In this document: one piece after another, positions 22,786 through 34,615 of the stretch | How positions within the stretch are numbered: the stretch's first letter is position 1 | Layout: every line of letters begins with the position of its first letter | Source of the DNA: Rapana venosa | Lineage: Eukaryota > Mollusca > Gastropoda > Neogastropoda > Muricidae | Direction of reading: 5' to 3' | DNA length: 64,000 bases | Assembly (NCBI GenBank): GCA_028751875.1 | Contig: CM054158.1 | Location: 16,335,960-16,399,959 of the forward strand | Program-made: the position numbers and the translations under genes | Notes under the pieces: model-generated | Seen by the model: the letters and a program-made list of their open reading frames with translations, nothing else | Databases searched by the model: none | Told to the model about the DNA's origin: nothing

Positions 22786-24255
22786 CGATATACCTTTAAG
22801 GCTTGGAGGATTTCATTGGATTTGGATGATGGTAAGGAAAGGCTGATTATTACGTGGGAGAACAGAATTGCTTTCATATGACTTTGGCTTTGTTTGGTTA
22901 AATCAAGGCATTGAAGTTGTAAAAAGGTTTATTGACATACTATCGAAGTTGGCTGAAATCTTCAGGACAGGAGTTATCATAATAAAAAACGCAAAACCGA
23001 AATACATTTTTTCAATAGACAGTTCACACAATAAAATTAATTGCATATCAAATTTACGTGTCTATTTATATTGCAGACAAACGAAGGGTATTCATTACCA
23101 ATTTGGATAAAAATTTTGGATATTTTTGTTCATTCAAAACGGTAAATTCTTATCCCATTTTAAAGCTTTGATAGTCGATTTGTCTATTTTTCTTGCCAAA
23201 ACCAAAATATAATCAAGATCAATTTAGTCCCAGGAAAAATATTTTTCAGGTATCCATGTCTGTTTAAACTCAGATTGGTTAAAGTCAATAAAAAAATTTT
23301 TTATTTTGACAATCAAGAGACTGAGCAAATATTTATTTCAAACGTGCATAAAAAGCGAAATGAATGTGTAAGCAAAGTGTGATGTGGAACTTTCTTGCTA
23401 CATTGTTTTGTTCAACAGCCTCTCTTACAGGGCCGGTCATTTATGAATAAATCTTAAAATTGGAATCTTGCACGCATTACGTATTTCACCGGGCTTTTAG
23501 TTACGAATCGGATACAAATTCACATCCACGAAATTAGTCTCTACTGCAAGATATCCAAATATGAAAGCTATGCTCAAATGTCACCAATGAAACAAACGTA
23601 CCAACCATCAACACAGTACACTAGCCCATGAATAACATTTGCCTGATGTCCATTAACTAACGAGAAATGAAGCTACTAAAATCCATGTTATGAGAGCAGT
23701 GTTTTCTAAAACGGTTTCCCCCCGGCGAGCAGAGAAGAGAGACTGACAGACAGAGAGAGACAGAGACAGAGACAAGAGAACAGAAGAGATAGCAAAGCTA
23801 CAACACTGCATAAGCATCTGGGAGACCCAAGCTCTAGAACACAACCGACATGAATTAAAGATATTTTTGGGTGTAAACCCGTCAAAACAGAAGGGTTTTT
23901 CTCACAGAGGGACGTATAGAGGAAAACAGAAAGAGAAGTTAAATGAAAACAACCACAAATAAACCATGCTACAATATAGTTAATTTGTGAATTTAACTCT
24001 AAACAGCGATAACTCTAACAAAAACCCTAATATTAATATCTGTAAAATGCTGCTTGCTTTCTTTATCATTTTTCTTGTCTTTGTTTCTCCCTTGTTTTAG
24101 ACATTGGTTTTCTTGCTTTTTCGGTCAAAGTATATTTTTTTCCGTTAATATACTTTGAACGCTATTTTTTTCTTCCATCAGTTGATGTGCATCCTTCTGT
24201 AGGTCTTCGATTTGAAGATTTCTTATCGGATAGTGGGTGTTGGTACACTGCAGGA
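22786..24255. other. No gene recognised
   Basis: Clean AT-rich sequence with frames under 85 codons and no domain that I can name. It is fully repeated at 39165-40635. Confidence 0.45.
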
Positions 24256-24259
24256 GCTT

Positions 24260-24560
24260 GCGCGTTGCGCGCGCGCGCGCGTGAGGGGTGTGTGTGTGTG
24301 CGTGTGGTGAAATTGTGTGATGCGCGCGCGCCGCGCGTGTGTGTGTGAGCGTAATGTGGTGTGGTGCCTGTGTGTGTGTTGCCGCGCCTGTCTGTGTGTG
24401 ATTTTGTGTGAGCGTCTGGTTGCGTGTGTGGTGTGCTTGTCGAGTGTGTGTATGTGTGGTGTGTGCGTGTTGTATGTGTTGTGTGTAACCGCGCGTGCTG
24501 TGTGAGAGCGCGCGTGTGTGTGTGTGTGTGGTGTGTGTGCGTGAGGTGGATAATTGTGTT
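24260..24560. repeat. TG/CG-rich microsatellite
   Basis: GCGCGCGCGC runs at about 24268-24281 and 24322-24334 lie within interrupted (TG)n. This alternating purine-pyrimidine sequence is prone to Z-DNA. The minus-strand frame across it is Thr/His/Arg low complexity. Confidence 0.9.
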
Positions 24561-24644
24561 TCCATACGTGTGTGTGTATGTGAAACTTTTTTCATTCTAT
24601 GTTATGGCTGCGGAGCGAGGATTGGTGTTGTGTTTGTATTATCA

Positions 24645-24970
24645 TGTTGTATGTATGTAATGTATGTATGTAATGTCTGTATGTATGTATGTATGTATGT
24701 GTGTGGTGTGTTGTTGTGTGTGTGGTGTAGGTATCGTATGTATTCGTGTACGTATTAATATTATCCACGAAAATAAAGGAAATTTATTTAAAAAATAAGA
24801 TAAAATAAAACGCTGCAAGCACACACTCATGCACGTGCGTAAGTGCGTATCATGCAATTGTATGTATGTAAGATTGTATGTATGTTGTACGTACGACACG
24901 TATGTAATGGTAGTGTGTCTAAAACGATGTATATATGAATATATGTATGTATGTAGCATGTATGCATATA
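24645..24970. repeat. TATG tetranucleotide repeats
   Basis: TATG/TGTA units at about 24645-24705 and again, more broken, at 24858-24960. Confidence 0.85.
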
Positions 24971-25194
24971 TGTCAATGTGCGTTTTTGTTTATCCTTATC
25001 TTGTTGTTATTGATGCTTCAATTTAAAGCCTATTCATAACAACAACAAAAAACAAACAAAGTCCCTAAAACCCTACTTTATTTTGACTGAAGACTTGGAA
25101 ATAAACTCCTAAAGCAACTACCATTAGTAATCCAAAAAAGCAAACTCAACCCCCCAAAAACAGCCAACACGCACGCACCCGAAAACGCGCGGCG

Positions 25195-25232
25195 TGAGTA
25201 AGTGGTGTGTGTTGTGAGTGTGTGGTGGTGGT

Positions 25233-25266
<34 letters not shown>

Positions 25267-25322
25267 GTGTGGGTGGTGTGGTGGTGTTGCGGTGCGTGTG
25301 CGTGTGTGTGTGGCGGGGGTGC
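25195..25322. repeat. (TG)n-rich microsatellite
   Basis: TG/TGG repeats, with a pure TG core at about 25236-25266. Confidence 0.9.
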
Positions 25323-25429
25323 GCGCTTCATAATGTTCGTCTTGTAACCTGAAGTGTTTGTATCTGTGTGCAAAATGACATGAAGTAAGCCTTGATTTAA
25401 TGACTCCACATTGTTTGATAAACAGCAAA

Positions 25430-27435
25430 TCCTTTTTTTATTTAATTGCCTCCCATCTACCTCCACCCAACTTCTTCTCATCTCATCTCTCCATCTCCCC
25501 ATCCCCAAAAAAGAGGCCAAAACAAACGGCCTGTAATTAATACCATTAGTTGCAGCCCAGCAAGGCCAATTGACTGAAGAAACAAGAAAACAACCAGAAG
25601 GAAAAAGGAAAAAGTACGGTGTTAATTAATGTACGAATAATGGACACAGAAAGACCTCAGTTTGATGTAGTTTTGAAGAGGTAGCTTGCCAAACAAACTC
25701 ACCGGCTGTTGTGATATCAACAACTTATAATAGCCCAGAATTGAACTCCAGTTTTTGGTAAAGTGTATGATACAAACATCTCATGGTTTAATAAATAATA
25801 TCAAAGCACAAATGGACTATTCATTTAATCTAGAAAGCAGTTATATCGAAACGAAATTTTGTGGTTACAAACATTGCAAAAATCAAAATATATGGTGTTT
25901 TTTTTAAATTATAGGGATAAGCACCGAGTTCAACCCCATGCTGAGTTGTTTTTGGGGGTAAGCCTGTAACAAAACAACTCAACTGCTCGCACAAACCATT
26001 CAAAAAACCTTCCCATTGTCTGTTATCTGCAGGAACAGGCTGCTTGCTTCCAATTTTTGGTTTCGAAATGTTTAATAAGACATTCCCATAGGGGTGAAAC
26101 AACCGAGCTGTGCCGACATTCTGCCGTTTATGACGATGAAAGTGAAACTGTTGTACCTGAGAATGAAAAAACCACCAGCTGATAACCCTTTACTTCCAGA
26201 AAGGGCGCCCGACAAGCCCTTATTAGCCAATGAAGATTACAAAACTGCAGGAGCCGTCCGTGATTTGAGTGTGTGATATTTCCCCCAATAATCTTGCTGG
26301 GTATTTCATCCCAACATCGTCAACATGGTGGTCTCTATCGCCAGGGTCGAGTGGACAAAATGAACCACCTCTGTCTCTTTGCTCTGGGCCTTTGTCGACT
26401 TTCATTTCGGCCATTTGTTTCTGTTTCTTCTTGTCCTGATTAACGTGCAGACTTTCTTGCCCTATTCCCCAGGGTCTCCTGTTGGTGCAGATTCTTAAGT
26501 TGGAACACCATCTTAGATTTCACTCTTAATTTTTGGAATGCAGTTCTGGTACAGTCTGGAGTGTTGACTGCCATCATTGCGGCAGAAGATGTATTTGTGT
26601 AGTGTGGCTTGTAAATTCAGTCCACGATCTTAGCAACTAAAAGGAAGGCGTGGTTTGATTTATGAAATTATTATTGTCATGAATCAGTCTCTGCTTACCG
26701 TATGCTTGGAAACAAATGTCGTCAGAATGATAACTGATTGAAAGTGGAAATGCAAAAGTCATTAATGATACACAGATCTTACAACAACAACAAAACTTGC
26801 ATTTCTAATCGTGCATAGATGCTTCTTTAAGCATAAAGCTTTGCCACTTTCCCTCATCGTCTCTTTCCGTCCACTGTGGTCACTGTGAGAAAGCTGAAAA
26901 CTAAAGCCATGGACTGAGTCATAATACCAAGCAGTAACGACATTGGACAAACGACAGATGACGTTGGTAACAAATCCTCATCACTCGTCCTCGTGCTTCT
27001 ATAATTATTTGCAACAATTTCCCAATACTCTCCATTGGTATTGTTAAATTTGTTGTTGATACTTTTTTCACACTTGGGAGATTCAGAACTGTTCTATATC
27101 ACAATCAACTAAAACAGTCCCATGGGGTATGCATTTCCTGATGATAAACAGCTCAGTGAATTATCTTTAATCTACTTCCCAGAACAGTCATCTAGGTTTC
27201 GGAAAAGAATTACTACGGGCATGTGTCTTCTGCTTCAGAAGATATGGTAGAGTAGAATGTAGACTCCTAATATTAAAATGCAAAATCCAATAGGTTGTTA
27301 CTATCATCTTGTTCTGTAAAAGACTCTCGATACATGATTTCATTTAGTTCCGGTATTTAAACTTATAACCCGCTTGGATGCTTTTTTCAGTACTACAGTC
27401 CAAGGTTCAGTTTTTGACAAAATACCTTTAACAGT
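25430..27435. other. No gene recognised
   Basis: Clean sequence without a supported gene. Frames at 25830-26102 (minus) and 26094-26276 (plus) are short and unrecognised. A segment at 26870-26950 resembles part of the repeat at 30715-30800 and 61935-62010 (see 61773-62160). Confidence 0.4.
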
Positions 27436-27745
27436 ATGGTGGACGGGGTACTCAGTGATCGGAATCGCAGCGAAGGCGTCCGAACGTGTTACCACATTTG
27501 GATAGGTGACTCGTTTGCGCGCCTTGGTTTTTCAGTACAGTCCCCCTGTTCACCCAGCTGTAAATGGGTACCAACCACTCTCTTTAGAGAGGGTAGGGAA
27601 GGTAAAGCAGTGAGGGAGAGGAGATGGCGCCACCACCCTCAAATATGCTGGCCCCTAGAGAAGCTGAGGTCTCCTCTCTGACGCCTCGCTCCCCTCACCC
27701 GCTCCCCACCCTTAATACGTCCTTATAGGTTATTTTTGTAAACCC
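27436..27745 (+). mobile_element. SINE family B, diverged copy
   Basis: A degenerate tRNA-like head (ACGGGGTACTCAGTGATCGG at about 27444) is followed by the family body in plus orientation: GGGAAGGTAAAGCAGTGAGG near 27595, the GGAGATGGCGCC block near 27618, and CTCTGACGCCTCGCTCCCC at about 27675-27693. The diverged end is near 27735. An internal frame of 81 codons is incidental. Confidence 0.75.
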
Positions 27746-27852
27746 CTTCTCACAACTCTTTTATCAGCAGTATGGCAAAATGAGGGAAGGAGCCTAAAAC
27801 AATAATTCCATGCCATCAATTTTAATCTGGAAAGCTGAACTTCTTGCGTTCC

Positions 27853-29150
27853 TAACTAATCCTGTTTCCAACTTGCCATGGGCCGAGTTGTGAGGGCTAT
27901 CCCTATCTTTTACTTTATTCACTGCAGATTGCCATCTTTTTTTGCTCAGTGAGGAGACCCAAAAATATTTGAAGGTCAACTTCACAAGTTGTTGAACATT
28001 CCAATTAACGAATTAAATGTAACATCACTGGAGTTGATTATTACCTTTGCTCTCTCTATATACTGATATCCATCCACAATAAGCACTAGCTACATTGTTT
28101 CAAATTTCTAGTAAGTTATTGGAGTTTTTGTTGTTACTGGTGTCGTAGAAGCTTCAATATCACAAATCACACCAGCAAAAACCACACATTGCAATTGATT
28201 GCCACCCAAAACAAAGAAAACCAAAAAAACATAACACACAAAACCAAAAAAAGTACCCAAAACCATTGACAAGCCAGCGATAGCCCCATCGACCCTCAAC
28301 CAAACAAAAAAGAACCTACAAAAAAAAGTAAAACATAACAATACAAAAAAAGTCAACCAAACAACAGCCATAAACAAACCCAAAAAACAAAATGGCGGGG
28401 GGGGGGGGACATCTATCAACACATCCAAATCGGTAAAGTGGTGTGGCATTCAGAAAGAGCGCCAACCCCCCCTGCCCAGGCGCACTTCACATCACCTCAT
28501 CCTCTCCTACTCTTCTCCGGCGGTCGGCCTCTATTGCAAAAAAAATTCTTCCCTCTTGCAAAAATCGATCATCAAAAATATAAAAAGTTAAAATAGAGTG
28601 TAAGGTGGGGAGCGAAAGTATGCCATCCTTGTCTGACACATATTATTGTTCAGAGGAGAAATCTGGCGATGTCCGGGCTATTTCGAAAAGAAGACGGTGT
28701 TTAAGACTACCTATGCAAACAGGTATGCACTATAACTATTTGCAGACTTGAAAACTAACCTGCTGCTTGGCATTGTTATATAATAGATATCCCTGAGGTG
28801 CTATCTTTTTCTTGGCATCTATTGCTCCCCTTATCTTTCCCTTAATGGTAGAAAAGCTATGAGGGTTTTTGCACAGTCCATTAGACCACTTTCTATCAAA
28901 CGCTTTTTTTAAAGTCAAGAAATTGGCCAACAGATCTTATTTGGTGTTGTAGATGTTTCACAGTGATAAGAAGCCTACAGTTAAACAATCTGTTCAACTT
29001 CCAGAACTGAACAAACCAGCTTGGTGAGCTTTTTCATGGTGTTTGAAATGTTGCTTACTACTTCAATTCTTCTCGTGTCCTTCCTTCAAAGAATTGCACT
29101 GTTCCACAATCTAAGTGTTTTTTTTTTTTGGCTTCCCTTTTATTTTATTT
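27853..29150. other. Spacer between duplicates, no gene recognised
   Basis: Rises in homopolymer noise from about 28150, with A runs and a G run at 28397-28408. No frame or repeat family is recognised. Confidence 0.4.
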
Positions 29151-29159
29151 TTATGTCAA

Positions 29160-29885
29160 ACTGAAATGTGGAGTCCCCACAGGGATAATTTCTGGTTCCT
29201 GTTCCTCTTCACTCTCTACAACTGCTAGGGCTGCACTCTCACATAAACATAATAAACCCCATAAATTGTCATCATTTTCTACAACTAAAAACGAAGACAC
29301 TGACACTACTTGAACTCAGAACTACACTACTCACGATAACCAACTGACTGGATGGGGTAAATTTACAACAGCCTTCAATGTATGCAATACCATTAAAAAA
29401 TCTCCTTCCCTCCTGACAAATATGGGTCCAATGCCTTCTAACATATCAAAACTGGATGACTCCTGTTTCCCCGTCCCTACCACATGGAACGACCTCGTCG
29501 CCTCTTCCCCTCCCACTTTCACCCACTCCCTCAGTCAACGACCTCCCTCTTTTTCCCACTTATCATTTCACTAAATTACATCACTATCCTCACTGTCGTT
29601 AAAAGAAAGTCAATTTCGCCAATAACCCCATTTAATTCTTCCAATCTGCCTCAAAACGCACTTAATATATAAAACTCTACTTAGAATTTCCCCTTTATCT
29701 GATCCTACTTTCAATAGCTAACCTTCACCTCCCCTAAGTGTGGTTGTGTGTATAAATTTGATATTAGTTTAATCTTGATATTTGTGGACGGTTTTCCAAG
29801 GGAGGTGAATGATTTAAGAAAGCAAGCGCTTTGATTGTGTTTTCTCTACAGTGAATCGCGCTTATGTCAATTCCGTTACACAATT
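29160..29885 (+). mobile_element. L2-like LINE 3' end (second element)
   Basis: The plus strand reads a STTKNED piece, then TTWNDLVASSP near 29480, then a CLKTHLIYKTLL block near 29648. These correspond to the conserved ALWNDLP and LKTHLF motifs at the C-terminus of L2-type ORF2. The 3' tail at about 29819-29885 repeats GCAAGCGCTTTGATT and a CGCTTATGTCAATTCC variant of the family's terminal sequence. It is 5'-truncated and frame-broken. Confidence 0.6.
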
Positions 29886-30224
29886 CATATTAATAATTCA
29901 TATTTTTGTTCTTCATCTTATTGTCGTGCTTTCTGGGGGTTTTTTGAAACTTGAAGAACACTTAGTATGTTGTCGGGTTTCTTTTTCATTGCAAAAGACC
30001 AAGATGCTGCATAGTGACCATTAGAATGGATTCTCTTTTTCTTTTCTTCCATGTCTTAATCCCAAGCACTTCTTCTGAGGTCTTCGTTTTTTAGGTGTTA
30101 GTGGTTTTTCTTTTTAATTTTTGAGGATAATGGAAAAACTAAGCGCACTCATGCTCTGGTTTCATCATGTCCCGTGATAAAGATTAAGAGGCATTTTTGT
30201 AAATGTTGTAATACTGTATTAGTC
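29886..30224. other. No gene recognised
   Basis: AT-rich sequence without coherent frames or known repeats. Confidence 0.4.
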
Positions 30225-30505
30225 CCACCGCACGTCAATGCCTTACTCTTCCGAAAAGCAGAACGGTTTTAAACGGTGCGCAAGAAGTTCGGGGTGCTTT
30301 CCCTTCCTCGCACACGGGACCCCGACTCAAATTAATCGGTTTTAATCTCATCCACCCAAAAGACATTGGGGAGAGTTGAGTCGCACTGATGTTAACATCC
30401 CAGAGAAAAATATATCCTCTTTTGACTAGAAATAGAACCCCGGGTCAGCTAGCACAAATACATCACATAGTCACGTCTAACCCACCCAGGCTAGCCCATC
30501 CCCAT
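30225..30505 (-). mobile_element. SINE family A copy, noisy duplicate
   Basis: It matches the clean minus-strand copy at 61501-61772 with many small insertions: GTTAACATC, GAACCCCGGGTCAGC, and the tRNA-like head ending near 30505. It begins the block repeated at 61501-64000. Confidence 0.8.
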
Positions 30506-30949
30506 TAACAAGTTTTTGATTTCACATTGGATTAAAGTATGTTATAATTTGTATCGCAATATTCCAGTCTATGCAATTGTTCACTTTTCTACCTATCATA
30601 GGTAATAAGCATGTAAGGACACATTGTTGGACTAAAAAACTAAAAAAACTTAACTTTCCACCAACGAAACTAAAGCCAAACAGACACATTTATGGTGATC
30701 CCCTTTTTCCTGCCTGGTGGTCACTGTGAGAAAGATGAAAAACGTAAAACTCTGAGAAACGCCATGGACTGGAGACAGTAGACCACAGTAACGCCATGGA
30801 CAAAGGTTAAATAAAAACAGGCAGAGCATGATTAGGGTTGTGAAAAGTGAAACGGTGGTCCAAAAATGTGCATGAAAATGTTGATTAAAAGCATTCTGTA
30901 TTCACAGAAAGTAACGGTGCACTCACTTGATTTTTATTTTGCACTTTTT

Positions 30950-32595
30950 TTTTATCCTTTTGGTCTTCTTCTCACATTGTCTTTCTTTTTTTCTTTCCTT
31001 CTTCTTCTTCTTTTCTTCTTTATCTCTTTCTTCTCTTCTCTTCCAGTCTTCTTTTTTGTTCTTTGTTCTTTGTTCCTTGTTCTTCTTCTCTTCTTTTCTT
31101 CTTCTTTTCTTCTTCTTCCCTTTCTTCTGGCGTTGGGTGTCTTCTGTCTTCCTGTTGACTTCTTTCTGTCGGACTGTGTCGTTCGTTCGGAGTTGGCTTC
31201 GTCGGTGCGGTTCGAGTCGAGTCGTGGGCATTCCTTCACAATTCTTCTTCACAAATATCTTCTTCTCTTCTTCTTCTTCTATCCTTCTCTTCTTCTTCTT
31301 CTCTTCTTTCTTCATCTTCTTCTTCTTCTGCGTTCTTCTTCTTCTTCTCCATTCTTTCTTCTCTTCTTTCTTCTTCTTCTTCTTCTTGTTCCTATCTTCT
31401 TTTTCTTTCTTCTTCCTCTTTATTCTTTTCTCATTCTTCTTCTATCTTTCTTCTTTACTTTTCCTTCTTTTCTTTAGTCCATCTTTCTCTCTTCAAATTC
31501 AAATTTCCTTCTTCACAAAATTCGTTCTTTTCTTCTTCTTCTTTCTTCTTTTCTTCTGCTTTTCTTCTTTCTCTTCTTCTTCTCTCTTTTCTAACTTCTT
31601 CTTCGCATCATCTTCTTCTTACTTCTCTTCTGTCTTATCTTTCTTTTTGTCTTTCTTTTTTTCTTGTCGCAATTCGTCTTCTTTCTTTTCTCCTTCTCTT
31701 TCTTTCTACTATCACATTTCTTCTTCTTTCTCCCTCATTTTCTTCTTCTTTTCTACTTCTTCTGGTTTAATTTGTCTATTTTTCCTTTCTTTACCTTCCC
31801 TTTTCATTTCTTCTTTTCTTCTTCTTTCGTCTTCATATTTTTATTTTTCTTCTTTTCTTCTCTTTTCCTTTTTCCTTTTTCTTTTTTTTTTTTTCTTTTG
31901 CTTTTTTTTTCTCTTTCTTCGCTTTCTTTCTTTTCTCTACTTTTCTTCTTATTCTCTTATTCATTTTTCTCTTTCTTTCTATTTTTTTTCTTTTTTCTTA
32001 TATTTTTTATTTTTCACTTCTTTTTCTTCTTTTCGCAATTCTTCTTCTTCTCTTCTTCCTTTTTTCGACTTCATTCTTCGTTTCTCTTTCTTGTTCATCT
32101 TGCTTTTTTTTCCTTTCTTCTTCTTCTATTTCTTTTTTTATCTTCTTCTCTCTTTTTCTTCTCTTCTTTTCGCTTTCTTTCTTCTTCTTTTTTTTCTTCA
32201 CAATTCTTCTTCTTTCTTCTCTTCTTCTCTTGCTTCTTCCATTCTTCTTCTTCGTCGTCTTCTTCTTCTTCTTTCTTCTTTCTTTCTTGCTTCTCTTTCT
32301 TCTTCCTTCCCTCCTTCCTTTCGTTCTTCCTTCTTCTTCATTCTTCCTCTCTTTCTTTCTTCTTCTCTATTCTTTTTTCTTTCTTCTATTTCCACACAAG
32401 GGGGGGGGGGGGCTGGGGGGGGGGGTTGGTCGTCTCTTATTCTTCTTCTTTTCTTTTCTTTCTTCCTCTATTCTTTTTCTTTCCTCCCTTACATCTCTTT
32501 CCCTTCTTCTTTTCTCTCTTCTTCTCTTTTTCTCCCTTCTTCAGCTTTTTTTCTTCTCTTTCTTTTTCATTATTTCTCTTCTCTTCTCTTTCTAT
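30950..32595 (+). repeat. TTC-rich polypyrimidine tract (about 1.6 kb)
   Basis: Almost purely C/T, with TTC units mixed with TTTC and rare CACAATTC or GCAATTC interruptions. A short unique island lies at 31130-31260. Very long Phe/Ser/Leu frames (up to 556 codons) are by-products of the composition. Its counterpart at 62170-62885 is about 0.7 kb and far more regular. Confidence 0.95.
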
Positions 32596-33311
32596 AACAT
32601 ACCGATCACCCATTCAAAACAGACTACATCCTACATAATCTACTTTCTCAATCTAATATTCTACTAACCTGTCATACTTCTCAATTTCTACAACTAATAC
32701 TAATATCTTTCTTTCTCGTTGCTTTCTTCTGCAATATATTGTGTATATTTATATTCTCTTTTTCTATCATCTATCTTTTCTTTTCCTTTTTCGCGCAATT
32801 CTTTCTTTGCAATACCTTCTTCGCAATTATTCTTGTAATTTGTATCAAGTAGAAGTTCCACCATTTTTTGGCGGTTGTTACGTTTTCTTCTTTTGGTTTT
32901 AGCTTTGCTTTTCTTATTGTTTTAATTACATCAAGTTTTTTTTTCTTTCTTTTTGGGCAGAATTGTAAAAAGGCCTTTATTTTGTGCCGAATTTAGATTT
33001 CCTTATATAAAAAACCGGCATTAAAAGATTCCAAACAATCAATCAAGTCAACTCTTTCCCTTCTACTTCTCGCTTCGTTTTCTTCTTGTTCTCTCCTTTA
33101 GACGAGAATTGGAAAGAGACAAACAAAAGGCAAGCTGGGATGGCTCTACCGCAAGGGGAACTTATTCTACTAAAGAGTCGATTGGTTCTGACAGAAACAA
33201 ACCTAAATCAATCGATTATCCCATCAGCCCAAACATCGAATCAAACGTATTAAACTGTTCGCGTGAAATTGAAAGACTCGCATACAGACCTGTGCTGCTT
33301 GGCTTGAGGTA

Positions 33312-33324
33312 GGGGGGGGGGGGG

Positions 33325-33355
<31 letters not shown>

Positions 33356-33414
33356 AGGGGGGGGGGGGGGGGGGGGATGGGGGGGGGGGGAGGGGGGGGG
33401 GGGGGGGGGGGGGG
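33312..33414 (+). repeat. G homopolymer tract (about 100 bases)
   Basis: Nearly unbroken G with a few A or T interruptions. The corresponding place in the cleaner copy (63265-63276) has only 12 G, so the length is probably inflated. Confidence 0.9.
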
Positions 33415-33834
33415 TCTTTATACAAAACTGGAAACACACAGGACAGCACATAAATAATGGCAGAATTTACCCAAGGCAAGGCAAGGTTGAAAAGGCCCGA
33501 CAGAGAACGAGACGGCCACCCAGCATCCACATTGTGCCGAAATTGCCTGATATCAGCGTTCTGTGAGAGCTACAGGAACTCGTTAAAAAAACCAGCTGAA
33601 GACGAACATACAGACAGAAACAGACCAGCGGACAGACAGAGAACTGACTGAATGAAAGTGATGGACATTTTTATAATATGAGGGTACCGTAAAAGCACAA
33701 AGATGACGCTTTTTTTTTTTTCATCCAGCCCTTATTTAAAAGGTGAATCAATCAACCAATCATTCAATAAAAACACAAATAAAAATGTCTAAACGGACTA
33801 AGATAAAATGTAAACAATATGCATAAACAAACGA

Positions 33835-34005
33835 GTAAGAGAGAGGGAGTGAAGAGAGAGAGGAGGGAGAGAGAGAGAGAAGGAGGAGGAGAGAGAGAGA
33901 GTAGAGAGAGAAGGAGAGAGAGAGAGAGAAGGAGAGAGAGAGAGGAGAGAGAGAGGAGTAGGAGAGAGAGATGAGAGAGAGAGAAGAGTAGAGAGAGAAG
34001 AAAGG
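33835..34005. repeat. (GA)n microsatellite
   Basis: GAGA/GGAG purine tract, counterpart of 63655-63815. Confidence 0.9.
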
Positions 34006-34331
34006 ATGCGGACCCTGTTTGCATTGCATGGGCTTACTTATCTAAGATAATACAGCGGAGACAGTTTGAGCTGACTGAGTTTGGGGGGGAGAATGGACAT
34101 ATTTCACTGAAATAAAAATGTTGCAGTTTTTTTAGGGTGGGGTGGGTGGGGAAGAGTGGGGTGGTGGGGCGAAAAGAAATTTTGTTGCTAGGCAACCTCG
34201 TCACTGTTTAATATATTTATCAACGTCCAGTGGCTTTTTTCTTACAGAATGTTGCCAACAATAGCTGATATTTTGCCACTGCATTCCAAATTCTTGTTTA
34301 TCTATAAAACAAGAGCCTCATTTCTACTACT

Positions 34332-34362
34332 ATTCTACTGTAACCTCTCATTACAGTAGAAT
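34332..34362. repeat. Perfect 12-bp inverted repeat
   Basis: ATTCTACTGTAA is followed after seven bases by its exact reverse complement. No T-tract or gene is adjacent, so no terminator role is implied. Confidence 0.8.
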
Positions 34363-34439
34363 GGGAAAGGAAGAGAGATTCAGGTTTAGAACCAAAGCAG
34401 TTTATCAAAATGTGGACAAACATTCACTTTGGTCTTCAA

Positions 34440-34615
34440 TGGGTGTGTGTGGTGTGTGTTGTGTGTGTGGTGTGAGTGTGTTGTGTGTGTGATATATGAG
34501 TGTGGTTGTGATGTGGTGTGTTTGTGATCGTGATGTGAGAGATTGCGTAGTGGTGTGGAATGTGGTGTGAATGTGGTGTGTGTGCGTGTGTGTGTGGTGT
34601 GAGTGTGTTACTTTT
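34440..34615. repeat. TG-rich microsatellite
   Basis: Interrupted TG/TGG repeat with GTGATG units. Confidence 0.85.

Larger units (their letters stand above)
19670..27852 (+). repeat. Large direct duplication, copy 1
   Basis: This about 8.2-kb segment recurs at 36030-44230 in the same orientation, at a constant offset of 16,378-16,380 bases. The right boundary is sharp: both copies end at CTTGCGTTCC (27852 and 44230) and then diverge completely. The left boundary is fuzzy. Similarity is clear from 19921/36300, and noisy similarity extends left to about 19670/36030. Copy 1 is the cleaner version. Confidence 0.95.
30225..34190 (+). repeat. Second duplicated block, noisy copy
   Basis: This runs in parallel with 61501-64000 in the same order: SINE, the CACTGTGAGAAAGATGAAAA segment, TTC tract, CAGAATTGTAAAAAGGCCTT, G run, GA tract, and the TTTGGGGGGGAGAATGGACA end. 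It is longer (about 3.95 kb against 2.5 kb), mainly through a longer TTC tract, a longer G run and scattered homopolymer insertions. It probably represents the same locus read at lower accuracy. Confidence 0.9.

Noticed and set aside
24125..24595. 156-codon minus-strand frame, repeated at 40503-40973
   Set aside because: It is mostly Thr/His translation of a CA repeat. The C-terminal portion alone (about 40 residues) is too short to support a gene.
30950..32595. CRISPR-like array in the regularly spaced repeats
   Set aside because: There are no unique spacers or palindromic repeats; it is a eukaryotic simple repeat. The 54-bp array at 21705 likewise has no spacers.
30927..32638. Plus-strand frames of 203-556 codons in the TTC tract
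   Set aside because: They are Phe/Ser/Leu strings caused by a polypyrimidine repeat. All frames are open together and the equivalent clean locus gives a different length.
34332..34362. Intrinsic terminator
   Set aside because: The stem is AT-rich and not followed by a T-tract, and the genome is eukaryotic.
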